Assembly (NCBI GenBank): GCA_037951105.1
Contig: JBAMJV010002074.1
Location: 145,948 to 209,947, forward strand
Length of the DNA stretch: 64,000 nucleotides
Source: Echinarachnius parma
Lineage: Eukaryota; Echinodermata; Echinoidea; Clypeasteroida; Echinarachniidae
Direction: 5' to 3'
The notes beneath the pieces are model-generated. The model was not told the DNA's origin. It made no database searches and saw only the letters and a list, made by a program, of their open reading frames with translations. Positions 44,276 through 55,426 of the stretch are shown in pieces (position 1 is the stretch's first letter; each line of letters begins with the position of its first letter). The translations under genes and the position numbers were made by a program.

Positions 44276-45084
44276 GGACCCCGTACAAAATACAATAATA
44301 ATTGAATTTATAAAAAACAAAAATAAATTATTAGTATAGTTGTTTTTCCATCTCTGTCCTTCTTGCAATAGTTGTAACACACTGTATAGTCTATTAGTAG
44401 AAAATGATTGAATCGTAAATATATTAGATGCATTTTGAAACAAATAAAAAGAAATCTGATTAAACATTTATCAAAATCGAGATTTAAGTTTTACATTTTT
44501 AAATTTTTTTTTTTTTATTTTTTTTTTTTAAATCACGATTTTTTCAAAACCCTGACAGCAGCAAATCTGATAATTCGATTATTCAAATTAGAGCGATTTT
44601 TTGTCAAGTGCTGTTCGCTTTATTCATGTAAGAGCATTCAAATTTGTTAGTAGGCATTGGATATTGTACTTCTGTTTATTCAGGTAAACCTTTGTATTTT
44701 TTTGTACTATATTAAAATAATACCCAAACTTTTTCAAAAAATACATAAGAGGTTTAAATAAGTGTTGATGATCTCTTTATTGAATCAATATTTAAACAAA
44801 ATATCATATTCACAATTTTTCATAAGAAATGATTGTACCAATATTTTTTTCTAGAGAAAACCCTTTAGTGTTTTAGTGGCTCCTGTTTGAATGATAACAG
44901 ATTCGTGACTTAGCAGTTTGTAAGTTGTTGTACCTTTAGGGCATGGTCAATTTTAGAAACCGAAATTCGCACATCTTTACAAACAAATATTCATAAGATT
45001 ATCATTTTGTAATGATTTGGTGAACATTTTAGTTTCAAAAATTAAGTTTGACCAGAACTGCACTATCCCTTTAATGCCACAGCA
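44276..45084. other. AT-rich DNA with a right-end fragment of the TTAA MITE
   Basis: Homopolymeric T stretches at 44505-44530. From about 44740 the sequence shows the interior of the ATAGTTGAG family (CCCTTTAGTGTTTTAGTGGCTCC) and its right end, CAGAACTGCACTATCCCT then TTAA at 45073. Confidence 0.55.
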
Positions 45085-45141
45085 AACTACCTGAAATCCA
45101 AATGCAAGTTGCCTTCAACTATTATGTATTAGTATATACGT

Positions 45142-47378
45142 AGACAACCTACCCTTACCATCCTCCTCTAACCTGGACCCAGCGTACTCATCCCTCCGCA
45201 ACCTCCTCACCACAGCAGCCAAGAGCTCCATTCCACGTGGCCACCGCCGCTGCTACATCCCCTCATGGGACGACGAATGTAATGACCTCTACAACGACTT
45301 CCACGAGGCCGAACGCGGCGATGAAGCAGCCTCTAGGGCAACCCTTCTAACAGCCTGTCTAGACAACAAACGCAGAGAGAGATGGAAGAAGACAGTTCAA
45401 GGACTTGATTTCACCCACTCCAGCAGACTGGCCTTGAAAACGCTCAATCGCCTCACCGGCAGAAGTCCCAAGCCAAAACTACGCCCCGTGGCCGCTAACT
45501 CAATCGCGGAACAGCTCCTCGAGAACGGCCGCTTCAAAGACGCAGACAAGAACCACACCCGCCACATCAAACAAGAAACCTCCAAACTCTGGCAGGCCCC
45601 AGGAGTGGATGGACTCTTGTCATCACCCTTCACTCCCGATGAGATCGCCACTGTTATCAAACATTTGAAAAGTGGAAAGGCTTAAGGACCAGACAACCTG
45701 CCTCCCGAGTTCCTACTGCGCTGTGGACCAAAATGACTGGAATCGCTCCGCCTATTTTTCTCATTCTGCTTCACCCACCAGTCCATTCCCAAGTTATGGC
45801 GCAAAGCAACCATCATCGCCTTACCCAAGCCAAACAAGCCCTTAGACAACCCCATGAACAACAGACCAATCTTCCTCCTCTGCATCCCCTTCAAGCTACT
45901 CGAAAGACTCCTCCTAGCCCGGCTAGAACAAATTGTCGACCCCCAACTTCCTGACGAGCTGCAAGTCTTGCTAGTCTTGCTCACCAATGACATTGAGAGC
46001 AGTTTTGAGAGAGGCCACAAGGCTGGTGCCATCCTGGTCGACCTAACTTCAGCCTACGACACCGTGTGGCACCAGGGACTCACGCTGAAGCTCCTCCAGA
46101 TGGTCCCAGACCGCCACCTAGTAGGATTCATAACCAACATCCTATCTAACCGCAGCTTTGTCCTGAAGACCAGCGACGGACAGTCCAGCCGCCCCCGACG
46201 TCTCAGAAACGGACTCCCCCAAGGTTCAGTCATGGCACCAACGCTCTTCAACATTTACATCAGTGATATGCCCAAGACTGCCGCACGACAGTACGGCTAC
46301 GCAGACGACCTTGCTCCTTCCACTCGGACAAAAACTGGTCAAAAGTTGAAGACGCCCTAACATCTGACATGGCGATGATCGCTAACTACCTGAAGTCCTG
46401 GAGACTAAAGCTGAGCGCTGCAAAAACTGCAACTGCCTCCACCTCAACACCAAAGAGGCAAACCGCCAGCTCACAGTCAAAGTCAACGGGAACCCCTGCC
46501 CTACATTTCCTCCCGAACATATCTTGGAGTAAAGCTAGATAGACAGCTGACCTTCAAACCACACTTTGAGTTACTCCAAACCAAAGTCTCATCTAGGAAC
46601 AACCTACTTTGGCCGCCTTGCGGGCACCACCTGGGGTGCTAAAAACTCCCACGCTTCGCACTGGCGCCCTCGCACTAGTCTACAGTGCTGCCGAGTATGC
46701 CGCCCCTGCATGGTGTCGCAGCTCACACACACCCAAATTGGACACCACTCTAAACGAGACTATGAGGATCATCACATGATGCCTCAGACCCACACCAACA
46801 GATCATCTTACCAGTGCTCGCTGGTATCGCCACCCCCGCCCTCCGCACGAGAACACTACACTAAAAAAAAAACAGTAAACAAGGCCCTCCAAGACCGTAC
46901 ACACCCCCTACACCATACCCCCCCAGAACAACACACACCGGGCCGCCAACGCCTACGCTCTCGCAGACCGTTCAGTCGCCATGCTGACACCTTGCGGGAA
47001 GGTACCCACAACACCCTCACCGCATGGAAGGACAGCTGGCAGCAGACCCCCCAGACCCCCTCAATTCACAGTGACCCCAAACACAAAACTACCACCAGGC
47101 GCAGATCTACCCCGAAAGGATTGGGTCACCCTCAATAGGCTCCGCACAGGGTCGGCATATTCAACGCCAACATGCACCGCTGGGGACTCGGACCTTCTCC
47201 GGCCTGCACGTGTGGAGCACCCGAGTAGACTGCCTCCCACATCATTGAAGAGTGCCCAATCCTTCGCCCACCTGGCCACCCAAACCCAGATTTAAACAAC
47301 TTGGACCCCGACACTGTTCACTGGCTACAAAACTTGCGTGATGTTGCGTAGAAGCTGCGCTGCCTCATACGCAAGAAG
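45142..47378 (+). mobile_element. GC-rich 5'-truncated LINE (Jockey/I-like)
   Basis: The 11-bp duplication AGTATATACGT flanks it at 45131-45141 and 47379-47389. It begins inside the coding region, between endonuclease and RT, as 5'-truncated LINEs do. Its base composition is clearly GC-richer than all neighbours. There is no poly(A); it ends a few bases after a stop, in TACGCAAGA. It sits in one arm of the foldback. Confidence 0.88.
45143..47350 (+). pseudogene. reverse transcriptase of the GC-rich LINE
   Basis: Open from the truncation point (45143) to a stop at 45683. It then continues through frameshifts: KSSIPRGHRRCYIPSWDDEC near the start, APGVDGLLSSPFTPDEIATV, LWRKATIIALPKPNKP, NNRPIFLLCIPFKLLERLL, ILVDLTSAYDTVWH (motif A, near 46035), GLPQGSVMAPTLFNIYISDM (near 46210), YGYADDLA (catalytic box, near 46291). 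After 46360 only scraps remain. A C-terminal HIIEECPILRPPG with nearby cysteines (near 47240) is typical of Jockey/I-type proteins. Frames on the other strand and at 46566-47138 are shadows of GC-rich sequence. Confidence 0.87.
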
Positions 47379-47742
47379 AGTATATACGTCATATATTGTA
47401 AACTATTTTACCTACATTATGTTTTATATTTTTTTTAACATTTAAGCAATTATTTTCTTCTGTTTGCTATGCCCCATCTCTAAGAATAAAACTCTTCAGA
47501 GTACAAATCCCCCAGTGATATCACCTGTCAATCTTTGTTCAGCTAACTGGAGATGAACAAAAGACATACTGTACTTACAAAAGAACATGCTAACAATAAC
47601 ATGCACTGCATGTTTCTATACAATAGCGTATCAATGCCTTTCTTTTCCTTATCCTGATTGAGCTTATCTGACATGGCAACTGCTGATGAAATTGAAAGTT
47701 TGTCAGTTATAATAGTATTCAAACATGTGATGCTATTGTGAG

Positions 47743-48290
47743 CAGTGGCGTACCCAGGATTTTTTTAAGGGGGGGGGGGGGTTATTTTGTAAAATTTTCG
47801 AAGCCGAGACCAAGCACCTTCAACATTTTCGAGACCAAGACCAAGGCCATTGGCTGAGAACCCTCTCAGTGGGGGGGAGGGGGGGGGGGGATGTCCGTAG
47901 AGAACAAAATTCCAAGCCGAGAACAAGTACCTTAAAAATTTTCGAGACCGAGACCACGGTCCGTCAAAAATGTTCGAGGCCGAGACCGAGACCATTGGTG
48001 TTAAGAATCCTCTCAGCGGGAGGGGGGGGGGGGGGGGGGAGGGGAGGGGGAGGTGTTCGTTAAAAATTCCCGAAGCCGAGACCAAGAAATTTCAACATTT
48101 TCGAGCCCATCTTTCTTCGCAAATTTTCGAGGCCAAGATCAGGTAAATGATGGTCGAGACCGCTTGAAAGTGGTCTCGAGACCGGCTAAATATTGAAAAG
48201 GGGGGGGGGGGGGTTCAACCCCCCAAAACAGCAATTTGTTTTCAAAAGGGGGGGGGGGTTGAACCCCCCCCCCCCCCGGGTATGCCTATG
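47743..48290. mobile_element. hAT-type MITE, 548 bp, full of G/C runs
   Basis: Ends CAGTGGCGTACCC and GGGTATGCCTATG, 8-bp duplication ATTGTGAG at 47735-47742 and 48291-48298. The inside repeats GAGACCGAGACCA-like units and has six or more runs of 9-17 G or C. The CAGTGGCG end and 8-bp duplication fit hAT. Confidence 0.9.
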
Positions 48291-48570
48291 ATTGTGAGAG
48301 AGCCCTCCCCTTGGGAGAAGTTGCATTCCACCCTGTATTGTTCATCTTTTCAGTAATTGAGTATTAATTGACAGATGATCACTGGGCGATTTTTACTCTA
48401 GAGAGGTTTTTTTTAGAGGTGGGGCATAACTAACTGAAGGCAATAATTGCTGAAATGTTTAAAGATATACAAAACATAATTATGTAGGTCAAATATTTAA
48501 AAAAATAGTTTATGCACACAGTAAAACATGATAGTCGGAGGCAACTTGGATTTCAGGGAACCTTTGAAGT

Positions 48571-50052
48571 ATCTGAGCTATATTACATGCTATACATATT
48601 CACATCTTGTTTCAGTTCCGTTAGGCGTTTGTTTTTGTTTAATTAGAATCATTTAGTTTACTGTGTGTTGGGCTTATTAACAAAATATTAATACGACACA
48701 TAGTTTTTAATTTAATCTTTAATAGTTACATAATTAGAGAGGGGTTTAAAAATACATGACCCGTTACAAACAACAAGGTGAAATAACAGTGTGAAAGTTC
48801 CGAGTGAATTTGTTGTATTTGCCAAAGTTAATGGATCACTTAAAGGGGTAGTTCAGTTTTGGTATAGAGGGCGCTGCACGAAATAATTTTTATCAATATT
48901 TTGTTGAAAAACTGAGTGTAGATTTTTTTGTAAAAAACAAATGTGGAATAACCCTGATAATTTCAAAAGTAGGGGTATATTTACAGAAGCTATCATAGGA
49001 TTGTAGATATTGTTGATTTAAGGTAGATCCATTGAGAAATAAAACAATTCATAGTATTTTAACGTCAGGAAAGTGATTTCCGGGAAAACGCACTTAATGT
49101 TAAACATTAAAATGTTCCTACATTTCTGTCAATTGCATGATGAACTACGTGAATTACTGCCTACCTACTAGAAAATAGTAAGTACCAGCAAGAAAACTTA
49201 ATATGGGGCTCTGAAATAAACGTTTCACTGCAAATATTTCCTCACTGTTGGCATGGCAACGGTTCAATTTGTTATGGTATTTTAAAGGTTCATTTTTGTA
49301 TGGATTTTGTTAAACTCCACAATACCGACACACTGCATAATCTCCTTTTATCCGTTCGGGATCATTAGCCCACCCTGTGTGAACAGTGTCAATTAATTGA
49401 ACAAAATACAATAACGTCCTTGAATTCTGCAGGTCTAATATATTTTAGACGTATGTAACCCAGTTTGCAAATATTATATATCTGTTTTTGAATAGATACA
49501 CATGAAAGTATTTTAATTTTGTATGCGATAAGGTCTTTTCCTTGTTTCTTTTTTTCTTGGTAAACAGACATTAATGTTGCACACGTATCATTGATTTTTG
49601 TTTAGAGTTCATGCTCGCTTTGGCAGTATATACGAGGAGAAAGTTTAAGAATAGACTAGATTAGCTCACTGAATAATTCAAGGTTGCTAAAAAGAAATAC
49701 ACGATACTACTCCTCCTGGTAAAATAGAGTCATACTTAAAATCAATTTTTAATACAACATTGAGCGGTTTTTTTAGGATTAATAATCTGTTATATAAAAT
49801 GTGTTACTTCATTTTAAAGCTCTACATATAAGACAACATTTTAACAATAATGTAAATGTTTCGATTTAAAAAGCGCCTAATGTGAATAATCTCTAAATGC
49901 TTTACATTTTCCATATGGTTCCTAACCTGTTTCCACAATAAATACCAAAACGTCTGAGGGAGAATTTATGTCTTGTGACAGACATTCATCACTCTTCTGT
50001 AATTATTGACAAGTGATATCCCACATTGCTAAAGAGAGAAAGGTGTACAAAC
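48571..50052. other. presumed intron 1; MITE left end and SINE scrap
   Basis: TTAA then AGGGGTAGTTCAGTTTTGGT at about 48842 is a left end of the ATAGTTGAG family, followed by GAAAAACTGAGTGTAGA. At 49855-49915 a diverged SINE 3' end is seen on the minus strand (AAAGCGCCTAATGTGAATAA in plus sense). Nothing else is recognised. Confidence 0.5.
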
Positions 50053-50122
50053 CTGCATTGACAAGCACCGCCAAAAGTAACCCATGCAAGTATAAAGAGT
50101 ACAATTTCCCACTGGCGTTCAT
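50053..50122 (-). CDS. first coding exon: signal peptide of a secreted protein
   Basis: On the minus strand an ATG at 50122-50120, with A at -3 in the preceding AAG, opens a 70-nt segment. It encodes a short polar N-terminus (MNASGK), a hydrophobic core rich in leucine (LHGLLLAVLV) and a small-residue cleavage region (NA). It ends at a donor, CAG followed by GTTTGT, at 50052 downward. Twenty-three codons plus one base give a phase-1 boundary, the same as the EGF and TIL exons on this strand. A signal-peptide exon ending in phase 1 is the classical start of secreted modular proteins. The link to those exons, 32-37 kb away, is inferred from strand, phase and protein type only. The overlapping plus-strand frame is a shadow. 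Confidence 0.6.
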
Positions 50123-50275
50123 CTTGTCCAGTTGTCAATTACCCTTTCCTCCAATGACAAGAGAGATTATAGAGACAAATATCCTCCTTTCACTCTTGAC
50201 CTGCAAAAAGTGATGTTGCTGAAATATATAATAATAATAAGTCCAATGTTTGTTTGTGATTATTCATGCTCTAAA
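50123..50275 (-). promoter_or_regulatory. presumed 5' UTR and upstream region of the signal-peptide exon
   Basis: This would hold the leader and perhaps the transcription start if 50122 is the start codon. No TATA box was identified. It is bounded upstream by a MITE at 50276. Confidence 0.3.
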
Positions 50276-50525
50276 TAGTTTCTATAGAAAATACAGCGAT
50301 GTTGCCACCTTGGCAACATTGAACAATTTTGGGTATTAGCATTATAAAGATGATGAGCTAATTTGCATGTTTCTCAAATTGAAATAAATAAATAAAATAT
50401 GCTAATGCTATATGCGTAGCAAAATGTTGCGAAGTTGGCAAGCAAGCTTAGTTTTTTTAAACCTATTACAAACAAAATGTTCAATATCGCCAAGTTGGCA
50501 ACAATCGCCGGATTTTCTATAGAAA
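50276..50525. mobile_element. 250-bp MITE, ends TTTCTATAGAAA
   Basis: GTTTCTATAGAAAATACAGC and ATGTTGCCACCTTGGCAAC on the left correspond to GTTGGCAACAATCGCCGG and ATTTTCTATAGAAATC on the right. The terminal TTTCTATAGAAA is itself palindromic. Confidence 0.75.
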
Positions 50526-51030
50526 TCAAGCATTAAGAACATGAATAATAATAACGTAAATTGTACTTATGAACGTCTCCAGGACCAATACTTGATTATA
50601 GGACCTTCTGCAGGACTGTACTGCAGCATCGGCTCTGCTTGGAGCTTTCACATCTCTCTTGCACCATATTGTTATTAAGCTCATGATAACTGAAGAATAA
50701 AATGGGTCTTGAATTATTTGATAATTGTCTCCCCAATTATGTAGATATTCATATAAAAAGCGTCCCAGGAACGGTTTTGACATAGCTAGGTTTGTAGCGC
50801 AAATCCGTTTTCGCATCTGAACATTTTAGGTTCAAGCTGTGAGATGGTCAGTGAGTTATCACACACATAGTGATATTAGTGTAGGTCTAGATAAACTTGT
50901 GTGTAGTGGCTAGTGAGGGTATACAACAAATATAACATACAATGGTATATTTATACATAACAGCATATTATTTATTTACAATGGATATAAAAAGTGTTTC
51001 TCCAATATATGATAAGAATATCAAACACAA
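50526..51030. other. diverged TA MITE fragment
   Basis: TTGGAGCTTTCACATCTCTC and ACTGAAGAATAAAATGGGTC (50638-50707) resemble TTGGAGCTTCCTCGTTTCTC and GAGAAGAATAAAATAGGGTT in the AAGTGATCC family. No complete ends. No coding sequence seen. Confidence 0.5.
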
Positions 51031-51528
51031 ATGGCAGCCCCAAATAGGACAAAGCAGCATACGTATTGCCCCATCTCCCCCATGTTCTATTATACATTTG
51101 TATGCGATATAATATATGTAATAACTAAGCCAGAAATGCCGAGACTGATGGCATTGGAGGTATACAACAACCTAGTATTGGGTTTTGCAAGGCACACGAT
51201 TATCATGGAAGACGTGTGGTACCCATATCTACAATTTAGACTCCTACGAATACTCCATTTTTTCAAGAATCATACGTATTTGAAACCAACTACCACAACC
51301 AGTGGTCCATATAAGTGGCCTGGCTGCATTTTGAGAGGCTGTCCTACCGGTCATCAGAACATTGCAGACTCCTCCTCCTGGGTCACATCTACTATAAAAG
51401 GGACCAATGGTTTTACTTGCACAATGCACTGCCCATATCATTGTAGATACAAGCCAAATTGTATAATATACACCCCGGCACCTCCTTATGGCACACAACA
51501 CTTCATCCTAGTAGAGCTACCTGTATGA
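51031..51528 (+). CDS. hypothetical 165-residue frame
   Basis: A single open frame from ATG at 51031 to TGA. The N-terminal half is ordinary and rather hydrophobic (FYYTFVCDIIYVI). The C-terminal half has cysteines in CILRGCPTG and CTMHCPYHCRYKPNC and ends HFILVELPV. No signal peptide, domain or splice signal is clear. It lies about 130 bp upstream of a LINE endonuclease frame and could be a LINE ORF1 relic, a host exon or chance; at this length in AT-rich DNA chance cannot be excluded. Confidence 0.3.
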   Translation: MAAPNRTKQHTYCPISPMFYYTFVCDIIYVITKPEMPRLMALEVYNNLVLGFARHTIIMEDVWYPYLQFRLLRILHFFKNHTYLKPTTTTSGPYKWPGCILRGCPTGHQNIADSSSWVTSTIKGTNGFTCTMHCPYHCRYKPNCIIYTPAPPYGTQHFILVELPV

Positions 51529-51657
51529 GCTGCCGAGGGGATTATCGTATGAAGTATCAAGTTTCCGTTGTTTTTTTTCTTCAAAGAATCCTATAACTGA
51601 CTTCTTTTTTTTCTCTTCACTGATTTCTCTGTAGATATTTAATTTTTTGTTTGATGT

Positions 51658-53860
51658 TTGATTAGGTGTGATTATTATATTATGACAGAAAATGAAAGAT
51701 GTATTTTATGTGGAAGGCTAACTGATATTTGTGAAAATTTTGAATGTACAAATGGTAGAGATAATGCAAGGAATCGTACAGGTAACTTACAAGAAGATAT
51801 TTTAGAAGAGACTGCCTATTTTTTGCCAAGTGATTACAATAAATATTCCCCAAGTGAAAATAGTTCATTCTCCTTGATACGCTTCAACTGCAGGAGTATA
51901 AAAAAGAATTTTGAAAATATTGAAACTGTTCTTTTATCATTAAGTACAAAATTTTCTGTAATTGCCTTATCAGAAACTTGGCTCACCAATGATGAAACAA
52001 TATCTCTGGATGGATATTCTTTTGTAGGTTCACACAGGGAAGGAAAGAGAGGTGATGGAGTTGGTTTTTATATAAGTAATGAAATTAAATATTGTATACG
52101 CTATGATCTTGACATTTTTAATGATAGTACTGAATCACTTTTTATTGAAATTCGCACCAAATATAAAAATATTATTCTTGCTATTATTAATAGACCACCT
52201 GCTAAATAAATTGTAGATTTTTTTAATTCGCTAGAAAATCCATTGACTACTTTTACAAATGAACACAAGGAATGCATTCTTACTGGTGATTTTTAATATC
52301 AATTTAATGAATAATAACATAAGTTCAGACGTTGATAAAGTTATTGATCTTTTGATGTCATACTCATTTAGTCCATTAATACTCAAACCAACCAGGATTA
52401 CATATCAAACTATCTCACTCATTGATAACTTCTTTGTAAATAGACCTGAACACGTTGTTAAATCAGGCATCTTAGTATCAGATGTAAGTGACCACTTCCC
52501 TACATTTTGTCACTATAATTTTGATATGAATGTTTGTTATGAAAAATGTTCTAAGCGTGATATAAATGATAATAATATTGGTCTATTTTGTGAATATCTG
52601 AGTCGAATTGATTGGGACAATGAAATGCATTCTGGTGATGTTAATAAGAGATTTGATAAATTTATGAATATTATAACTAGTTTATATGATAAGTGTGTTC
52701 CATTTGTTGAATTTAAAACAAAACGTAATATTGATAAGAAACCTTGGTTTGATAATGATATTTAAAGATTGTGCAAAAAGAAAAACATATTGTATCGTAA
52801 ATATATTAAGAATCCAACTGAGTACCGTAAGAATGTTTATATTTCTTGTAGAAATAAAGTCAATTCTGAAATACGTAGAAAGAAGATAAATCTTCATTCT
52901 AATATTTTTAAAAATGCACAGAATAATATAAAAAATACATGGAAAATTATTAATAAATTATTGATTAAAAATAGGGAAAATGTGCAATATCGTATTTTAC
53001 AACCCGATGGGCAATATTTATGTGATCAGCAAGCCATCGCATCGCTGATACTTTTAATATATTCTTTTGTAATATAGGTTCTGAAACTGTAAATAATATT
53101 CCATGTACAAATGTAAATTTTATGAAATTCATTCCCCAATATGATTATTTGAATTCTATGTTTTTAAAACCTGTAAAAGAATGTGATATTTTTAAAATTG
53201 TGAATAATTTAAAGGCGAACAAAAGCCCTGGGTATGATGGAATGAGGATAGACAAAAAGATGTATTGTTTGTATTGTATCGCCATTACGTACTTTATTTA
53301 ATGAATCAATTGAAACTGGTATATGTTCACACTGCTTGAAGATTGCAAAGGTTGTGCCCATCCACAAAGGGGATAAGAAAGATATATTGAATAATTATAC
53401 ACCAATTTCTTTATTGAGTACATTTGCAAAAATATTTGAAAAACTTATTTATAATCAATTAATGGAATATTTGATCCAAAAAAATGTTTTATACTCCCAA
53501 ACAATTTGGTTTTAGGCAATGCCATTCTACATATATGGCTTTAATGGAATTTGTTAATACTATGGCCCAGGCATTTGAAAATAAACACATGTCAATTGGT
53601 TTATTTTTAGACTTGTCCAAGGCATTCGATTGCATTAATCACAATATTTTAATACAGAAAATGGAAAAGTATGGCATTATAGAGGAACCGCCTTGGATTG
53701 GTTTAAAAGTTATTTGTTTAATAGAGTGCAATATGTATATTTTAATGGTATTTCATCTGACTATCACTATGTTAATATTGGAGTACCACAAGGATCAGTT
53801 TTGGGACCTTTGCTTTTTCTTTTATATGTAAATGACCTTCAATTTTTTAGTAAATTACTC
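51658..53860 (+). pseudogene. CR1/L2-like LINE, endonuclease plus truncated RT
   Basis: The endonuclease frame (51658-52209) has IRFNCRSIKKNFENIE, IALSETWLTNDE and GVGFYIS; it breaks at a stop at 52207 and resumes at 52259, where VIFNINLMNN replaces the normal GDFNINL, followed by LKPTRIT and SDVSDHFP. The linker and RT are scattered over frames: LKANKSPGYDGM (near 53211), [45 protein letters not shown] (motif A, near 53605) and [20 protein letters not shown] (near 53780). It stops abruptly at about 53860 at a CCCAGCTAACAC sequence, before the FADD box, so another element cut it or replaced the rest. Same broad family as 13616-17190, but not the same copy. Confidence 0.85.
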
Positions 53861-54840
53861 CCCCAGCTAACACAAAAAACCTTATATAAATGTTGTAAAC
53901 CTGTTTTGATCACGTCCTCGTAATGTTTCAGAAAATGTTATATAGATGTTAAAACTTGTGGGATCAAAAAAAGCTCACAATGGTTTAATGACATTTTCCA
54001 AAAATGTTTTATCAATGTACGAAAGATGTTAATTTGATATTCAAAACAGTGAAAAAAAAAAACATTTGTAAAACATTATAGTAAAATATACAATGACGTT
54101 AATATTAAATTGTTTTTTAAATGTTAAAACGTGTGGTCTCAAAAAAAGCTCATGATGGCTTAATGACATTTTTGCAAAATGTTTCATTAATGTAGATAAG
54201 ATGTTAATTTGATTTTACAAAAAATAAACCCAAAAAAAATTTCTTATTTCTTATAGAAAAATGTGATAATGATGTTAATGCTAAATTGTTTTTTAAAACG
54301 TGTGGTCTCAAAAAGAGCTTACGATGGCTTAATGACATTTTTACAAAATGTTTCATTAATGTAGATAAGGTGTTAATTTGATTTTCCAAAATAAAACCCC
54401 AAAACATTTCTTATTTATTATAGAAAAATGTGATAATGATGTTAATGCTAAATTGTTTTTTAAATGTTAAAACGTGTGGTCTCAAAAAGAGCTCACGATG
54501 GCTTAATGACATTTTTACAAAATGTTTCATTAATGTAGATAAGATGTTAATTTGATTTGACAAAAAACAAACCAAAAAACACATTTTATAAATGTGATGA
54601 AAAATGTGATAATGATGTTGATGCTAAATTGTTTTATTAATGTTAAAACGTGTGATCTCAAAAACAGCTCACAATGGTTTAATGTTATCACATTGCAACA
54701 TTATAAAAACATCATTACAACGTTATAGTGTTCTCACAGTATATCATTAAAATAACATTATTACAGCATGTTTTGAGAACATTCCATTAAAACGTTTTTT
54801 GAACGTTTGATTTAATTTGCACAAAACATGTTAAACATAC
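53861..54840. repeat. ~175-bp tandem repeat x5, beginning CCCAGCTAACAC
   Basis: The anchor AAACGTGTGGTCTCAAAAA or a variant recurs near 53950, 54128, 54298, 54473 and 54647 (spacing 170-178 bp), each time followed by GCTTAATGACATTTTTACAA or similar. The start CCCAGCTAACAC interrupts the LINE RT frame. The matching right terminus was not found. Confidence 0.75.
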
Positions 54841-54889
54841 CTGTCACATTTTGAATCTTTATTACGCAATTTGCAATTACCGAATATTA

Positions 54890-55280
54890 TCCTTATCGCA
54901 TTGCCTATAGTCCTATCCTAATATACAATAATAACCTACGACCTATACCAACTATTCCTAAACCTACACCTATCGTTCCTATCCATCTTTCCTTGTTCAC
55001 GCTTAGCTTATATACAGAGTAAAACACGATGTATGTTTTTTAGTGGTTAGTAATTATAAACTTTATAATAAACACAGACGGTATTACGATATTGCATTAT
55101 TAAATCTTCATCCAAAAGTGATTCACACGAGTCCACTGATGATTAATTACACTATTTCAAATCAAAACGTAAATTTTGATAATCATTTTACAAAATTACG
55201 TGATAAAGAACATATTATATTCTCATTTTGCAAAAGCACAAATTAGCTCATAAATATTCATAAACCTCTGGCAAATATTT
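54890..55280. repeat. dispersed repeat, inverted relative of 11880-12330
   Basis: CCTACGACCTATACCAACTA, TATCGTTCCTATCCATC and AACACGATGTATG match the 12.2-kb copy in reverse complement, followed by colinear diverged blocks up to TCATAAATATTCATAAACC. Confidence 0.55.
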
Positions 55281-55426
55281 TATTCATGTTTTTATGATGT
55301 TTTGTCACAAACATTTTTAATCATTATGAAAGTTGATGAATAATTATGTTTATAAATCATTTATTATGTAACCATGTAAAAGATTTATAAATAGTAATCG
55401 CCTATCACATGTAAACTGTCTCGTAT

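Larger units (their letters stand above)
45085..48570. mobile_element. foldback element enlarged by two insertions
   Basis: The right arm (about 48340-48570) read inverted runs CCTGAAATCCAAGTTGCC, GACTATCATGT, AAACTATTTTTTTAAA, ACCTACATAATTATGTTTTG, AGCAATTATTGCCTTCAG, TATGCCCCA. The left arm has the same order, but is split between 45095-45141 and 47379-47550 by a LINE fragment. A hAT-type element sits in the loop. Without both, the element would be about 690 bp. Confidence 0.83.

Noticed and set aside
46566..47314. Frames of 104-190 codons on both strands
   Set aside because: GC-rich LINE sequence has few stops by chance; the real RT reading is in other, broken frames.
47765..48085. 106-codon proline-rich frame
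   Set aside because: Translation of C runs within the hAT-type element.
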